From: Pseudomonadota bacterium
GTDB taxonomy: Bacteria; Desulfobacterota; Anaeroferrophillalia; Anaeroferrophillales; Tharpellaceae
Length of the DNA: 15,601 nt
Assembly: GCA_015486505.1 (NCBI GenBank)
Contig: WFRP01000079.1
Coordinates: 1 to 15,601 of the forward strand
Direction: 5' to 3'
In this document: positions 1-6,846 of the stretch, piece after piece
Position numbering within the stretch: position 1 is the stretch's first letter
Layout of the letters: each line of letters starts with the position of its first letter
Made by a program: the position numbers and the translations under genes
Notes under the pieces: model-generated
Database searches by the model: none
Told to the model about the DNA's origin: nothing
The model's input: only the letters and a program-made list of their open reading frames with translations

Positions 1-632
1 AGCCCGTTCAGCAGGTCATTGATGGCGTCGCTTTCGGATTGTTGGTTGGCTTTATCGGCGTCGTCGTCGGGATCGACATCGCCGATCGGAATAAATTCGG
101 TTTCTTCCATGGAAATTTCAACGTGGAAGGCGTGATTTTCGGCGGAGCGGAAAGCGATGCGCCGGCATTGCGGGCGGTTTAAGGGGGCGGCAATCGCCAT
201 AGTGATGACGCTTGAGATGCAGATCGCCTTGGGCTGCGGATTGCTGGCTGCGAGGCCGTAGCGTTGTTTAATGATGCTCCGGGCTTTACCCATAATCTGA
301 TTGATAAGTTCACCGATACTGTCGACAACTTCGTCGGCAGTATGTTCCGAGGCCAGTTCCTCTTCCGGCATACCCATAAAGAGCATTGATTTGCGGTAGA
401 TTTCGAGGGCGACCGCGCCACTGAAATTCATGATGAAAAGGCCGGAGTAATCACCGTTAAACTGAACAAAGCTGCCGATATCCGGCTTCAGGAAAACCGA
501 AGGCACCTTCTGTATGGTCGGGGCGATACTGACCCTGGTGTTGGTGGCCTGATTTATAATCAGCTCACAGGCTTCGGCAAAAATCTGAGCGATTTCATTG
601 ATGGTCGCGTCACTTCCGGGGTTTATGGTCAT
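1..632 (-). CDS. DUF3334 / CheX-like protein (3' end outside the window)
   Basis: The reading frame is open from the ATG at 632 to the left edge, so about 210 residues are visible and the C-terminus is missing. The protein reads MTINPGSDATINEIAQIF at the start, then carries the segments KPDIGSFVQFNGDYSGL, MNFSGAVALEIYRKSMLFMG, and HTADEVVDSIGELINQIMGK. I recognise these as the DUF3334 family pattern, which resembles the CheX/CheC phosphatase fold; the ELINQIMG helix matches the place where CheC-type proteins carry their active-site helix. No enzyme activity is established for DUF3334. The visible C-terminal stretch is acidic (DPDDDADKANQQSESDAIND) and probably a flexible tail. The start is supported by AAAGGAG eight bases upstream of the ATG. 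The gene lies 63 bp downstream of the GerMN gene on the same strand, so co-transcription is likely. A chemotaxis or signalling role is inference. Confidence 0.75.
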   Translation of the reverse strand, partial: MTINPGSDATINEIAQIFAEACELIINQATNTRVSIAPTIQKVPSVFLKPDIGSFVQFNGDYSGLFIMNFSGAVALEIYRKSMLFMGMPEEELASEHTADEVVDSIGELINQIMGKARSIIKQRYGLAASNPQPKAICISSVITMAIAAPLNRPQCRRIAFRSAENHAFHVEISMEETEFIPIGDVDPDDDADKANQQSESDAINDLLNG

Positions 633-640
633 AGCTTCGA

Positions 641-647
641 CTCCTTT
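641..647 (-). promoter_or_regulatory. Ribosome binding site of the DUF3334 gene
   Basis: Read on the minus strand this is AAAGGAG, followed by an 8-base spacer and the ATG at 632. It fixes the start of a gene whose 3' end lies outside the window. Confidence 0.75.
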
Positions 648-695
648 GGCAGGCATTATGGGTTGTGGCGATTCTATACTCTGTCAGAGCGGTTT

Positions 696-1418
696 TTAAT
701 CGTATTTGATAGCAACCCCTGTCTGATAGCCCAAGGGTCGGGAAATGTCAATATGTCCAGCCAGGGTGCGGCATTTTTTTCCGTCGATAAGAATTTGCAG
801 TAAGTTGTAGTCGGGGAAATTTTTAAGCAGGCTGTTCGTCAGACAGGCAATTGTCAGGATTTCATCCTGGGCGCCGGAGTTAATCAGATTATTGCGGATG
901 TCGGCTGAAATATCCAGGATTATCAGGGGTTTTTTAAAAGAGACTGAACGCAATTTCGTCCTCGGGGCCAGTGCGGCCGGCCGGTCTTTTACCGGAATAC
1001 TTAAAAAGGCGATTATCCTTTGAACCTTCTTCCGGCGGCTGAGGGTTTTGTTGATTTTCAGCGAGGTTTTAACCAGCTGACTGAAATCCGAGGAGAGCCG
1101 GTAGATTATAAGATTTGTTGCCTGGCCCAAGGCCGGGTTAATTTTGGTTTTGGGTGGTTGTGGGCCCTCTTTTTTAGATTTCACCGATGTATCCCGGTGT
1201 TGGCGGGAATCGGGCCGCCCGATTGCCTGAGATTTTTTGTTCGGAAGTGGGGACCGGCCGGGAAAATGTCTGCCGACAGTAAGGTATAAAAGCCCCACCA
1301 GGCCGGCGGTCAGCAGGAGGAAAAGCGCGGCCGGAACAATGGAACTGCGTTTAGGCGCGGATTTGCCCTTTTTTGGGTTCACTCGCCTTTTCTTATGTTT
1401 AGTTTTGGTACGGGCCAA
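696..1418 (-). CDS. GerMN-domain membrane-anchored protein
   Basis: A 240-residue protein begins with a very basic segment (residues 1-25, rich in Lys and Arg), then one hydrophobic segment at about 27-48 (IVPAALFLLLTAGLVGLLYLTV region). A polar linker follows to about residue 98, then a C-terminal domain (about 100-235) that I assign to the GerMN family. Supporting segments are NLIIYRLSSDFSQLV, ILDISADIRNNL, EILTIACLTNSLLKNFP and QILIDGKKCRTLAGHIDISRPL, the last being the usual GerMN ending. The topology suggests a periplasmic domain held by an N-terminal anchor. In non-sporulating bacteria GerMN proteins are thought to sit near cell-wall functions, but no catalytic activity is known. The start codon is TTG; an in-frame TAA lies 11 codons upstream and there is no ATG between, so TTG is the best choice despite a weak ribosome site. 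Confidence 0.75.
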   Translation of the reverse strand: MARTKTKHKKRRVNPKKGKSAPKRSSIVPAALFLLLTAGLVGLLYLTVGRHFPGRSPLPNKKSQAIGRPDSRQHRDTSVKSKKEGPQPPKTKINPALGQATNLIIYRLSSDFSQLVKTSLKINKTLSRRKKVQRIIAFLSIPVKDRPAALAPRTKLRSVSFKKPLIILDISADIRNNLINSGAQDEILTIACLTNSLLKNFPDYNLLQILIDGKKCRTLAGHIDISRPLGYQTGVAIKYD

Positions 1419-1508
1419 AGTTAAAACCTGGATTCTGCTCCGAAAAAATTACTCAGCGTAATTTTCTTCTAAGTAACGCTTTGTAACTATATGAAATTAT
1501 AAAATTTT

Positions 1509-1595
1509 ATCTGTGTCTATCCGTGTCTATCCGTATCCATCTGTGGTTCAACAAAAAAATAGAAACCACAGATGAAAGCAGATTAACCCAGATTT
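1509..1595. repeat. R1 palindromic repeat, copy 1 (ATCTGTG...CACAGAT)
   Basis: The left arm has tandem ATCTGTGTCTATCCGTGT-type units and the right arm starting at 1564 reads AACCACAGATG, then GATTAACCCAGATTT. The inner arms (CATCTGTGGTT / AACCACAGATG) can pair across an A-rich loop. The same family occurs at 2906-2974 and 15311-15380. Short palindromes of this type are, to my knowledge, widespread in environmental bacterial genomes; their function is not settled. Confidence 0.8.
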
Positions 1596-1606
1596 AGTTC
1601 CGCTCA

Positions 1607-1653
1607 CGTTACTTGTATATATGCGGCCGCGATAGCGGTCCGGGTTGCTTCTT
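1607..1653. repeat. R4 hairpin repeat, copy 1
   Basis: About 47 bp that match 3063-3109, with the shared core TATGCGRCCGCRATAGCGGT (R = A or G). The core forms the hairpin GGCCGC-GATA-GCGGTC. The element runs into the stop codon of the diguanylate cyclase gene (TAA at 1654-1652, minus strand), so the end of that gene is effectively formed at the repeat edge. There is no T-run typical of an intrinsic terminator. Confidence 0.65.
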
Positions 1654-2842
1654 AACAGTCACCTTTTATCATAGAGAGGTTTTGAAAACAACGGCTAAGC
1701 GCGGGATTTTCGAGCTTTTTAATCGGTGACGTGATTGGTGTCAGCCTGACAACCGTCGGCGATGCCGTAACTGTTTGATTGCGACCGTTATTTTTCGCCC
1801 GGTAGAGGGCCTGGTCGGCGCATTCAACCAAATCCAGGGCGCTGTTCAGTTCAGTGCCGGCAACCCCGATGCTGGCGGTTACGTTAAATTTAACCTTATC
1901 CACAGTAAACAGATCCCGGCGGGCAATAGCCTTGCGGATTCGTTCAGCCATTCTCCGGGCTTCATCAAGCCGGGTTTGGGGCAGGATTATTGTAAATTCC
2001 TCGCCGCCGTAGCGACAGGGGGTATCACTTTGACGAACCTCATCGCGCAGGATTTTGCCCAGATTTTTCAAAACGCTATCCCCGGTTCGATGGCCGTAGT
2101 TGTCATTTATCGCTTTGAAATGATCAATATCAAGCATTATCAGAGAGGTCGGATGGTTGTAGCGCTCTGATCTTTCAATCTCCTTCAGGATGATTTCATC
2201 AAAGCAGCGCCGGTTGTAAAGAGAGGTTAAACTGTCAATGCGATTATCCTGTTGCAGTTTATGCCAGTTTCGGGCTTCACGGAGCCGTTTCCCAAGATGG
2301 GTGAGACAGTAATCAAGGAGTTCACAGCGGTCCGCTTCGGGAAGTCCGTTGCTGTAGAGGAGTAATTGATCAAGATCACCGTCAGCCGTAGTCGCGGCAA
2401 TCAGACGCAGCCGATTTTGCGGTCTGACCGTGGCGGTTGGGGCTGTCGCGTCGGTTGTTTTAAGTTCGGAGTTTTGTCGGTTGAATCGGGCTCTTAATCC
2501 GGCAATCTCGAAGTTTAGCACCGGTGTCGGCGTTTGCCCGGCAATAATCATTTCGTTGCCGTTCTTCCCCGCTGAAATAAGCACCAGAGTTTGTTCTTCG
2601 TTGAGTTCCCGGATCTGTCTGGCCGCGGCGATAAGCATCTTGCGCGGCTGCTTAAGTTCGAGCTGGTCGATAAATTTATGGAGGAAAATCAGGGAAGAGC
2701 GCGATTTTTCACTGTTTATAATTGATGCTCTCGCGCCGGCCGCCGGGCCGCCGGCGGCCTGGAAGATCCGCTGCCAGGCCGGGAGCAGGTATGAGAAAAA
2801 GTTTTTTTTGCGTGGCGCTGCTTTGCTGGTTCTGTAACTCAT
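1652..2842 (-). CDS. Diguanylate cyclase (GGDEF domain), GGEEF active site
   Basis: With the start at 2842 the protein has 396 residues. The GGDEF domain covers about 203-361: it begins with DSLTSLYNRRCF, has the metal-binding LDIDHFKAINDNYGH segment, the active-site GGEEF at about 279-283, and SIGVAG and DQALYRAKNNGRN near its end. An inhibitory-site motif RxxD (RQSD) stands five residues before GGEEF, so the enzyme should make cyclic di-GMP from two GTP and be product-inhibited. Residues about 50-200 are unassigned and may be a diverged GAF-like sensor; no membrane segment is evident, so it is probably cytoplasmic. The frame extends further to an ATG at 2908, but that codon lies inside an R1 repeat and has no ribosome site, whereas 2842 has AGGA eight bases upstream. 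The input signal and target are unknown. It stands alone, flanked by repeats on both sides. Confidence 0.9.
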   Translation of the reverse strand: MSYRTSKAAPRKKNFFSYLLPAWQRIFQAAGGPAAGARASIINSEKSRSSLIFLHKFIDQLELKQPRKMLIAAARQIRELNEEQTLVLISAGKNGNEMIIAGQTPTPVLNFEIAGLRARFNRQNSELKTTDATAPTATVRPQNRLRLIAATTADGDLDQLLLYSNGLPEADRCELLDYCLTHLGKRLREARNWHKLQQDNRIDSLTSLYNRRCFDEIILKEIERSERYNHPTSLIMLDIDHFKAINDNYGHRTGDSVLKNLGKILRDEVRQSDTPCRYGGEEFTIILPQTRLDEARRMAERIRKAIARRDLFTVDKVKFNVTASIGVAGTELNSALDLVECADQALYRAKNNGRNQTVTASPTVVRLTPITSPIKKLENPALSRCFQNLSMIKGDC

Positions 2843-2850
2843 AGCACAAA

Positions 2851-2854
2851 TCCT
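2851..2854 (-). promoter_or_regulatory. Ribosome binding site deciding the cyclase start
   Basis: AGGA on the minus strand, 8 bases from the ATG at 2842. The longer frame starting at 2908 lacks such a site and begins inside a dispersed repeat, so 2842 is preferred. Confidence 0.6.
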
Positions 2855-2905
2855 GATACGGTTCCGGGGTTTGCCGGATTTAAAAAGATTGTTATTGCCT
2901 TTGAT

Positions 2906-2974
2906 CATCTGTGTCCATCCGTGTGCATCTGTGCTTCAACCTAAAAATTATAAACCACAGATGAACACGGATTT
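2906..2974. repeat. R1 palindromic repeat, copy 2
   Basis: Left arm CATCTGTGTCCATCCGTGTG and further CATCTGTG; right arm from 2952 AACCACAGATGAACACGGAT. It lies just upstream of the diguanylate cyclase gene and supplies a spurious ATG to that reading frame. Confidence 0.8.
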
Positions 2975-2993
2975 GGTAACTTCCTGCCTGACC

Positions 2994-3053
2994 TCTCCGT
3001 GCCTTTGCGTCTCTGCGCGAGATAAAAGTGGTTTTCGCGCAGAGGCGCAAAGG
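2994..3053. repeat. R2 palindromic repeat, copy 1 (CTTTGCGTCTCTGCG)
   Basis: Left arm GCCTTTGCGTCTCTGCGCGA (3001-3020) and right arm TCGCGCAGAGGCGCAAAGG (3035-3053) pair almost fully around a 14-base loop. The second copy is at 4430-4488 and differs by paired changes in both arms. Similar 'CTTTGCGTCTTTGCG' palindromes are, as I recall, found in many unrelated bacteria. Confidence 0.8.
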
Positions 3054-3062
3054 AAAAGCATC

Positions 3063-3109
3063 CGTTTATTGTATCTATGCGACCGCAATAGCGGTTCGGC
3101 TCGCTTCCT
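3063..3109. repeat. R4 hairpin repeat, copy 2
   Basis: Matches 1607-1653 through the core TATGCGACCGCAATAGCGGT. The hairpin is GACCGC-AATA-GCGGTT. Compared with copy 1 (GGCCGC / GCGGTC) the sequence changes but each position still pairs, counting G-T pairs. It directly follows the R2 element at 2994-3053. Confidence 0.65.
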
Positions 3110-3325
3110 GAGTTCTGAAAATTGCAACTGCTGTGCCAAAGCCCGGTATGACCCTGTTTGAGCTTGATCCGGGTGAGCTGGTTTGTAATGATAAGTAATT
3201 GAAATAAAAGGGATAGTTCTGGTGGTGTCAAGTTGAAAATAATAGGTTCCCGGGTTTAAGTATGCCGGTTTTCGGGGAATGGCGCAAGCGGTATGTCAAA
3301 GGCTGTATCAGCGGTTTTTGCGGGG
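3110..3325. other. Intergenic stretch without a supported gene
   Basis: No convincing gene is seen on either strand. A short plus-strand frame ending at 3198 (GMTLFELDPGELVCNDK) has codon use that looks coding, but it is closed by a stop at 3109-3111 and is only about 28 codons, so it could be a gene remnant or chance. Plus-strand frames beginning at 3262 and 3293 overlap the dehydratase gene on the other strand and have no ribosome site. Confidence 0.4.
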
Positions 3326-3358
3326 AAAAATGGCGGGGTGTCAATTTTTCGACCCGCC
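3326..3358 (-). terminator. Intrinsic terminator of the dehydratase-family gene
   Basis: On the minus strand a GGCGGG/CCCGCC stem (3358-3353 with 3337-3332) closes a 15-base loop and is followed by ATTTTT. It begins 27 bp after the stop codon of the gene at 3385-4359. Confidence 0.65.
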
Positions 3359-3384
3359 GGGAAGAATTTTCGGGCGCTGCCGAT

Positions 3385-4359
3385 CTATTGCAGCATTTCA
3401 ATAAAGGTCTCAATTCGGGTCAGAGTCCGGCCGTCAACCGGGCCGGGGCGGTCGGCCTCCAAGCTTAAGACAGGGACCTCAAGTTTACGTTTGAAAAGGA
3501 TATCTTCGATCTGACGGAAACAGAAAGTCTGGGTGTAGTGGATCAGGCCGTCGATCCGGCGTTCCCGACAGATTTTGGCGATATCCTCCAGACGGCGTTC
3601 AAGCTGATAAGGGTAGGTGTAGCGGGTGTACTGTTCGGACATAGTCGATTGCGGAGCCCAGGGCAGGGAAAATTGCCGGGGAACTTCATTGAAGACTACC
3701 GCAGCATCGAATTTATCTAAAACTTCGAAAAGGTTGCTGATTATCGGCGGAACTCCGGCCAGGCCCAGACGGGTTTTGCGGTTTAAGGGTTTTCGTTCTA
3801 AAGCCTGCCTAATGAACCCGTCGAGGTTTTGTGAAAAAAGCTCAGGATTGCCGTTAAAGTCACTGGAGTTGACGAGATGGAGCAGGTTCTCCGCTCCTGT
3901 AACCAGATTGTCGTGCCAGGTAAGCCGATCGAGTTCCTCAAGTTTTCGCCGGATCGGGTTGAGTTGCTGTTTGCAGTTGGCGATTTCAGCTAAATTGGTT
4001 TTAAGGGCTGCGGTAAGTTTTATGATTGCGGTTTCCATTTCCGCGACATTCGGGGTTGGCGGATAGCTGAACGGGATGATGTTTTTGCCGTCGTGGGCTA
4101 AAACCTCGCCTAAGGCAATTGAATTGCTGCAATCGCCGCCGCTGACAATGATAACCGTGTCGATCTCCTCTTCCCGTAAAACCCCATAGATGCCTTTAAT
4201 CCAGGCACAGGTGGTGCGGGGAAACCCGGCATCTTCGGCCAGACGGACAAAGTGCTCAGGATCTGGCGCCGTAATGAAGATATTATTGAGGTCGCAGGGG
4301 GTATGTCCTGCGGCAAAAACAACCTCAACCGGTATAGTTGATGTGATGCCGATTTTCAT
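3385..4359 (-). CDS. 2-hydroxyacyl-CoA dehydratase family protein (HgdB/BcrC-like), single subunit
   Basis: A 324-residue protein recognised as the family of 2-hydroxyacyl-CoA dehydratase and benzoyl-CoA reductase subunits (PF06050). Typical segments are STIPVEVVFAAGHTPCDLNN at the N-terminus, TTCAWIKGIYG at 49-59, VSGGDCSNS at 72-80, and the C-terminal block CRERRIDGLIHYTQTFCFRQ, then PVLSLEADRPGPVD and RIETFIEML. Cysteines at 22, 51, 77 and 280 are candidates for [4Fe-4S] ligands. Known family members bind such clusters and dehydrate or reduce acyl-CoAs after electron transfer from an ATP-driven activator. Here neither an activator ATPase nor a second subunit is nearby, and the protein is shorter than the HgdB subunits I recall (about 380 residues), so the real substrate is unknown. 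Its ribosome site (GAG, minus strand) is weak. A terminator follows at 3326-3358. Confidence 0.8.
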   Translation of the reverse strand: MKIGITSTIPVEVVFAAGHTPCDLNNIFITAPDPEHFVRLAEDAGFPRTTCAWIKGIYGVLREEEIDTVIIVSGGDCSNSIALGEVLAHDGKNIIPFSYPPTPNVAEMETAIIKLTAALKTNLAEIANCKQQLNPIRRKLEELDRLTWHDNLVTGAENLLHLVNSSDFNGNPELFSQNLDGFIRQALERKPLNRKTRLGLAGVPPIISNLFEVLDKFDAAVVFNEVPRQFSLPWAPQSTMSEQYTRYTYPYQLERRLEDIAKICRERRIDGLIHYTQTFCFRQIEDILFKRKLEVPVLSLEADRPGPVDGRTLTRIETFIEMLQ

Positions 4360-4396
4360 CTATCTCAACTTTCTGAGTTAGGTTAAATAGCTGATA

Positions 4397-4528
4397 TTTA
4401 TTGTAAAAATCATTTGCCCGCGATTTTTATTTGCGTCTTTGCGGGAGACAGAAAAGCAGTTATCCCGCAAAGACGCAAAGGCGCAAAGAGTAACAAGGTT
4501 AAATGATTTGCAAAAAATACAATAAAAC
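4397..4528. repeat. Extended inverted repeat enclosing R2 copy 2
   Basis: TTATTGTA and AAATCATTTGC on the left (4399-4417) recur in inverted form on the right (AAATGATTTGC and TACAATAA, about 4502-4526), with a few unpaired bases. They enclose R2 copy 2. The arrangement may be a palindromic element nested in, or extended by, another; no protein is encoded. Confidence 0.4.
4430..4488. repeat. R2 palindromic repeat, copy 2
   Basis: Left arm TTTGCGTCTTTGCGGGA (4430-4446) pairs with right arm TCCCGCAAAGACGCAAAGG (from 4463). Relative to copy 1, CTC/GAG becomes CTT/AAG and CGCGA/TCGCG becomes CGGGA/TCCCG, so both arms changed together. Confidence 0.8.
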
Positions 4529-4583
4529 CTGTAAAAACCGCCGCTTACATCGAGTCAGAAAATTGAGATCTATTTTCCCAACT

Positions 4584-4626
4584 AAAAAAAAGGGGCGGAT
4601 TCTTAAAAAAAGAATTCGCCCCTTTT
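4584..4626. terminator. Strong bidirectional intrinsic terminator
   Basis: A 13-bp stem (GGGGCGGATTCTT at 4592-4604 with AGAATTCGCCCC at 4611-4622, one G-T pair) is flanked by eight A on the left and four T on the right. On the minus strand it reads as a GC-rich hairpin followed by eight T, so it should end the acetyl-CoA synthetase transcript. The acs transcript would then include R3 copy A in antisense. Confidence 0.8.
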
Positions 4627-4799
4627 AGTACCTTACAGGTTATTTTCTGCACCAAAAAACAAGACTTAATAATCAGAAAATGTTCTGATAAGAGTACTTA
4701 TTTGCGGGCCGAAAAAGTCCGATTTGCGACCAGCGGAAGTGCCCCTGGGTGGCGGGCCGCAAGGCTCCGTTTTGGTTGCGGGGATTGTTCCCGCATTAG
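4626..4799 (+). repeat. R3 structured repeat, copy A (174 bp)
   Basis: Starts TAGTACCTTACAGG and ends TTCCCGCATTAG. The first hairpin pairs TAGTAC, CTTA, CAG and ATTTTCTG with CAGAAAAT, CTG, TAAG and GTACT. This copy holds two versions of the middle module: GGGC...GTCC, then GACCAGCGG..., then GGGCC-GCAA-GGCTC. The last hairpin is TGCGGG / CCCGCA. It lies in the acs 3' region. Confidence 0.85.
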
Positions 4800-4814
4800 C
4801 TTAAAAACGGTGGT

Positions 4815-4849
4815 CAGGTCAAATGCTATCGGGATAGCCGCGAAACCTG
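4815..4849 (-). other. Nested hairpin just after acetyl-CoA synthetase gene
   Basis: The inner perfect hairpin is GCTATC-GG-GATAGC (4825-4838), enclosed by CAGGT (4815-4819) and ACCTG (4845-4849). On the minus strand it starts 14 bp after the acs stop codon, and TTTTT follows a few bases beyond the stem. It could be a weak terminator or an mRNA 3' end structure; the stronger terminator is at 4584-4626. Confidence 0.4.
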
Positions 4850-4862
4850 AGCCGGGTTAATT

Positions 4863-6839
4863 TTAGCCGCGATTTTCACGGGTCTCAACCAGGCTCTGGA
4901 CGACTGAGGGGTCGGCCAGGGTCGAGGTGTCGCCGAAGCCTTTCATATCGACTTCATTGGCGGCAATCTTGCGCAGAATCCGGCGCATAATTTTGCCCGA
5001 ACGGGTTTTCGGCAGCGCCGGCGCCCACTGAATCATATCCGGGCTCGCGATTGGGCCGATCTCCTTACGCACCAGAGTGACAAGTTCTTTCTTGAGCGCG
5101 TCAGTGCCTTCAACCCCGGCATTCAGGGTAACGTAGGCATAGATGCCCTGGCCTTTAAGGTCATGCGGCATACCGACAACAGCGGCTTCAGCGACTGAAT
5201 CATGCAGAACCAGGGCGCTTTCAACCTCAGCCGTACCCATGCGGTGGCCGGAAACATTGATAACGTCATCAATGCGGCCCATCAGGCGGTAATCACCGTT
5301 CTCTTCACGCATAGCGCCGTCACCGGTGAAATAGTAGCCGTCATACTGGACGAAATAGGTCATTTTGAAACGTTCCGGATCACCGTAGACACCGCGCATC
5401 TGGCCCGGCCACGGCCGACGGATACAGAGGGCGCCTTCACACGCGCCTTTAAGTTCCTCGCCGCTGGCGGGATCGACAATTACCGGATCACAACCGAAGA
5501 ACGGCGTCGTGGCATAGCCCGGTTTCATATCGATGGCACCGGGAAGGCCGGTAATCAGGATGCCGCCGGTTTCAGTCTGCCACCAGGTATCAACGATCGG
5601 GCATTTGCTGCGGCCCGGCAGTTCAAAATACCATTTCCAGGCTTCCGGGTTGATCGGTTCGCCAACCGAACCTAACAGGGTCAGGCTGTCGAGTTTGTCC
5701 AGGCGGCTGGTAACGTATTCGTCACCTTGACCGGCGATGGCGCGGATTGCGGTCGGGGCTGTATAGAGGGTGTTGATTTTGTGTTTGCCGATGATATCCC
5801 AGTAGCGGCCCGCATCCGGGTAGTTGGGAACCCCTTCAAACATAACCGTGGTCGCGCCGTTACACAAGGGCCCGTAGACGATGTAGGAGTGACCGGTGAC
5901 CCAGCCGATATCAGCGGCGCAGAAGTAGATATCACCGTCATGATAGTCAAAGATATTCTTGTGCGTAAACGAGGTATAGACCAGGTAGCCGCCGGTGGTA
6001 TGGATAACCCCTTTGGGTTTGCCGGTTGAGCCCGAGGTGTAGAGCAGGAAGAGCGGGTCTTCGGCATCCATCCATTCGGGTTCGCAGTTGGCATCAACCT
6101 TGGCCATCTCTTCAGCGTAATCAAGATCATAGCCGGCTTTCATATCGACATCAACACCGGCCTCGTGCTTGACGATGATGGTGTTTTTAATCGTCGGGCA
6201 CTGGGATACGGCGGCATCGACGTTGGCTTTCTGGTTGATGACCTTGGCGCCGCGATAGTAGGCGTTACAGGAGATTAAAAAGTTGGAATCACAATCCTGA
6301 ATCCGGTCTTTCAGGGCGTCGGCCGAGAAACCGCCGAAAACGATGGAGTGCATAGCTCCGATCCGGGTGCAGGCGAGCATAGTGATTGCCAGTTCCGGAA
6401 TCATCGGCAGGTAGATCGTGACCCTGTCCCCGCGCTTGACACCGTGAGCTTTCATGACGTTGGCGAATTTACAGACCTGTTCATGGAGTTCCTTGTAGGT
6501 GTATTTCCGGTCAACCGTCGGCTCATTGCCCTCCCAGATAATCGCGGTCTGGTCGCCCCGGGTTTCCAGGTGCCGGTCGAGGCAGTTGTAGGAGACATTG
6601 AGTTTGCCGCCGATAAACCATTTCAGATAAACTTCATCCTTACTGTATTTCCAGTCTTGAACCTGATCCCAATCCTTAAACCAGGAAACATACTCTTTAG
6701 CAATTCTCGACCAGAAGCCGTCATTGTCGTTGATTGATTCATCGTAGAGTTTCTGATACTCCTCGCGGCTTTTGAAGTAGGCCTTGGCCCTGAATTCTGC
6801 CGGTACTTCGTAGACTTGCTTAAGTTCGGTGTCTGCCAT
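4863..6839 (-). CDS. acs: Acetyl-CoA synthetase (AMP-forming)
   Basis: A 658-residue enzyme, the usual length for Acs, that converts acetate, ATP and CoA to acetyl-CoA, AMP and diphosphate through an acetyl-adenylate. The nucleotide-binding loop is YTSGSTGKPKG, followed by GWVTGHSYIVYGPL, the acetate-pocket region VDTWWQTETGG, the hinge-region motif YYFTGDGAMREENGDY, GRIDDVINVSGHRMGTAEVES, and PKTRSGKIMRR with the catalytic lysine at 616, the residue controlled by acetylation in studied homologues. The Trp in DTWWQTETG, together with the Val-Thr in GWVTGH and Val in GSVGEP, matches residues that restrict the pocket to acetate in Salmonella Acs. The start has AGGAGG seven bases upstream. The gene diverges from the propionyl-CoA synthetase gene, and the intergenic region presumably carries both promoters. 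Terminators lie downstream at 4584-4626. Confidence 0.97.
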   Translation of the reverse strand: MADTELKQVYEVPAEFRAKAYFKSREEYQKLYDESINDNDGFWSRIAKEYVSWFKDWDQVQDWKYSKDEVYLKWFIGGKLNVSYNCLDRHLETRGDQTAIIWEGNEPTVDRKYTYKELHEQVCKFANVMKAHGVKRGDRVTIYLPMIPELAITMLACTRIGAMHSIVFGGFSADALKDRIQDCDSNFLISCNAYYRGAKVINQKANVDAAVSQCPTIKNTIIVKHEAGVDVDMKAGYDLDYAEEMAKVDANCEPEWMDAEDPLFLLYTSGSTGKPKGVIHTTGGYLVYTSFTHKNIFDYHDGDIYFCAADIGWVTGHSYIVYGPLCNGATTVMFEGVPNYPDAGRYWDIIGKHKINTLYTAPTAIRAIAGQGDEYVTSRLDKLDSLTLLGSVGEPINPEAWKWYFELPGRSKCPIVDTWWQTETGGILITGLPGAIDMKPGYATTPFFGCDPVIVDPASGEELKGACEGALCIRRPWPGQMRGVYGDPERFKMTYFVQYDGYYFTGDGAMREENGDYRLMGRIDDVINVSGHRMGTAEVESALVLHDSVAEAAVVGMPHDLKGQGIYAYVTLNAGVEGTDALKKELVTLVRKEIGPIASPDMIQWAPALPKTRSGKIMRRILRKIAANEVDMKGFGDTSTLADPSVVQSLVETRENRG

Positions 6840-6846
6840 TGAAAAT

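Noticed and set aside
1248..1461. Plus-strand frames of 74-89 codons opposite the GerMN gene
   Set aside because: The minus-strand frame has the membrane segment and GerMN motifs; the plus-strand ones show none.
3109..3198. Short plus-strand frame ending GELVCNDK
   Set aside because: It looks slightly coding but is only about 28 codons, closed upstream by a stop and without a clear ribosome site; kept as a possible remnant only in the intergenic note.
3262..3514. Plus-strand open frames of 68-73 codons
   Set aside because: They overlap the real minus-strand dehydratase gene and the terminator region, with no ribosome site or recognisable family.
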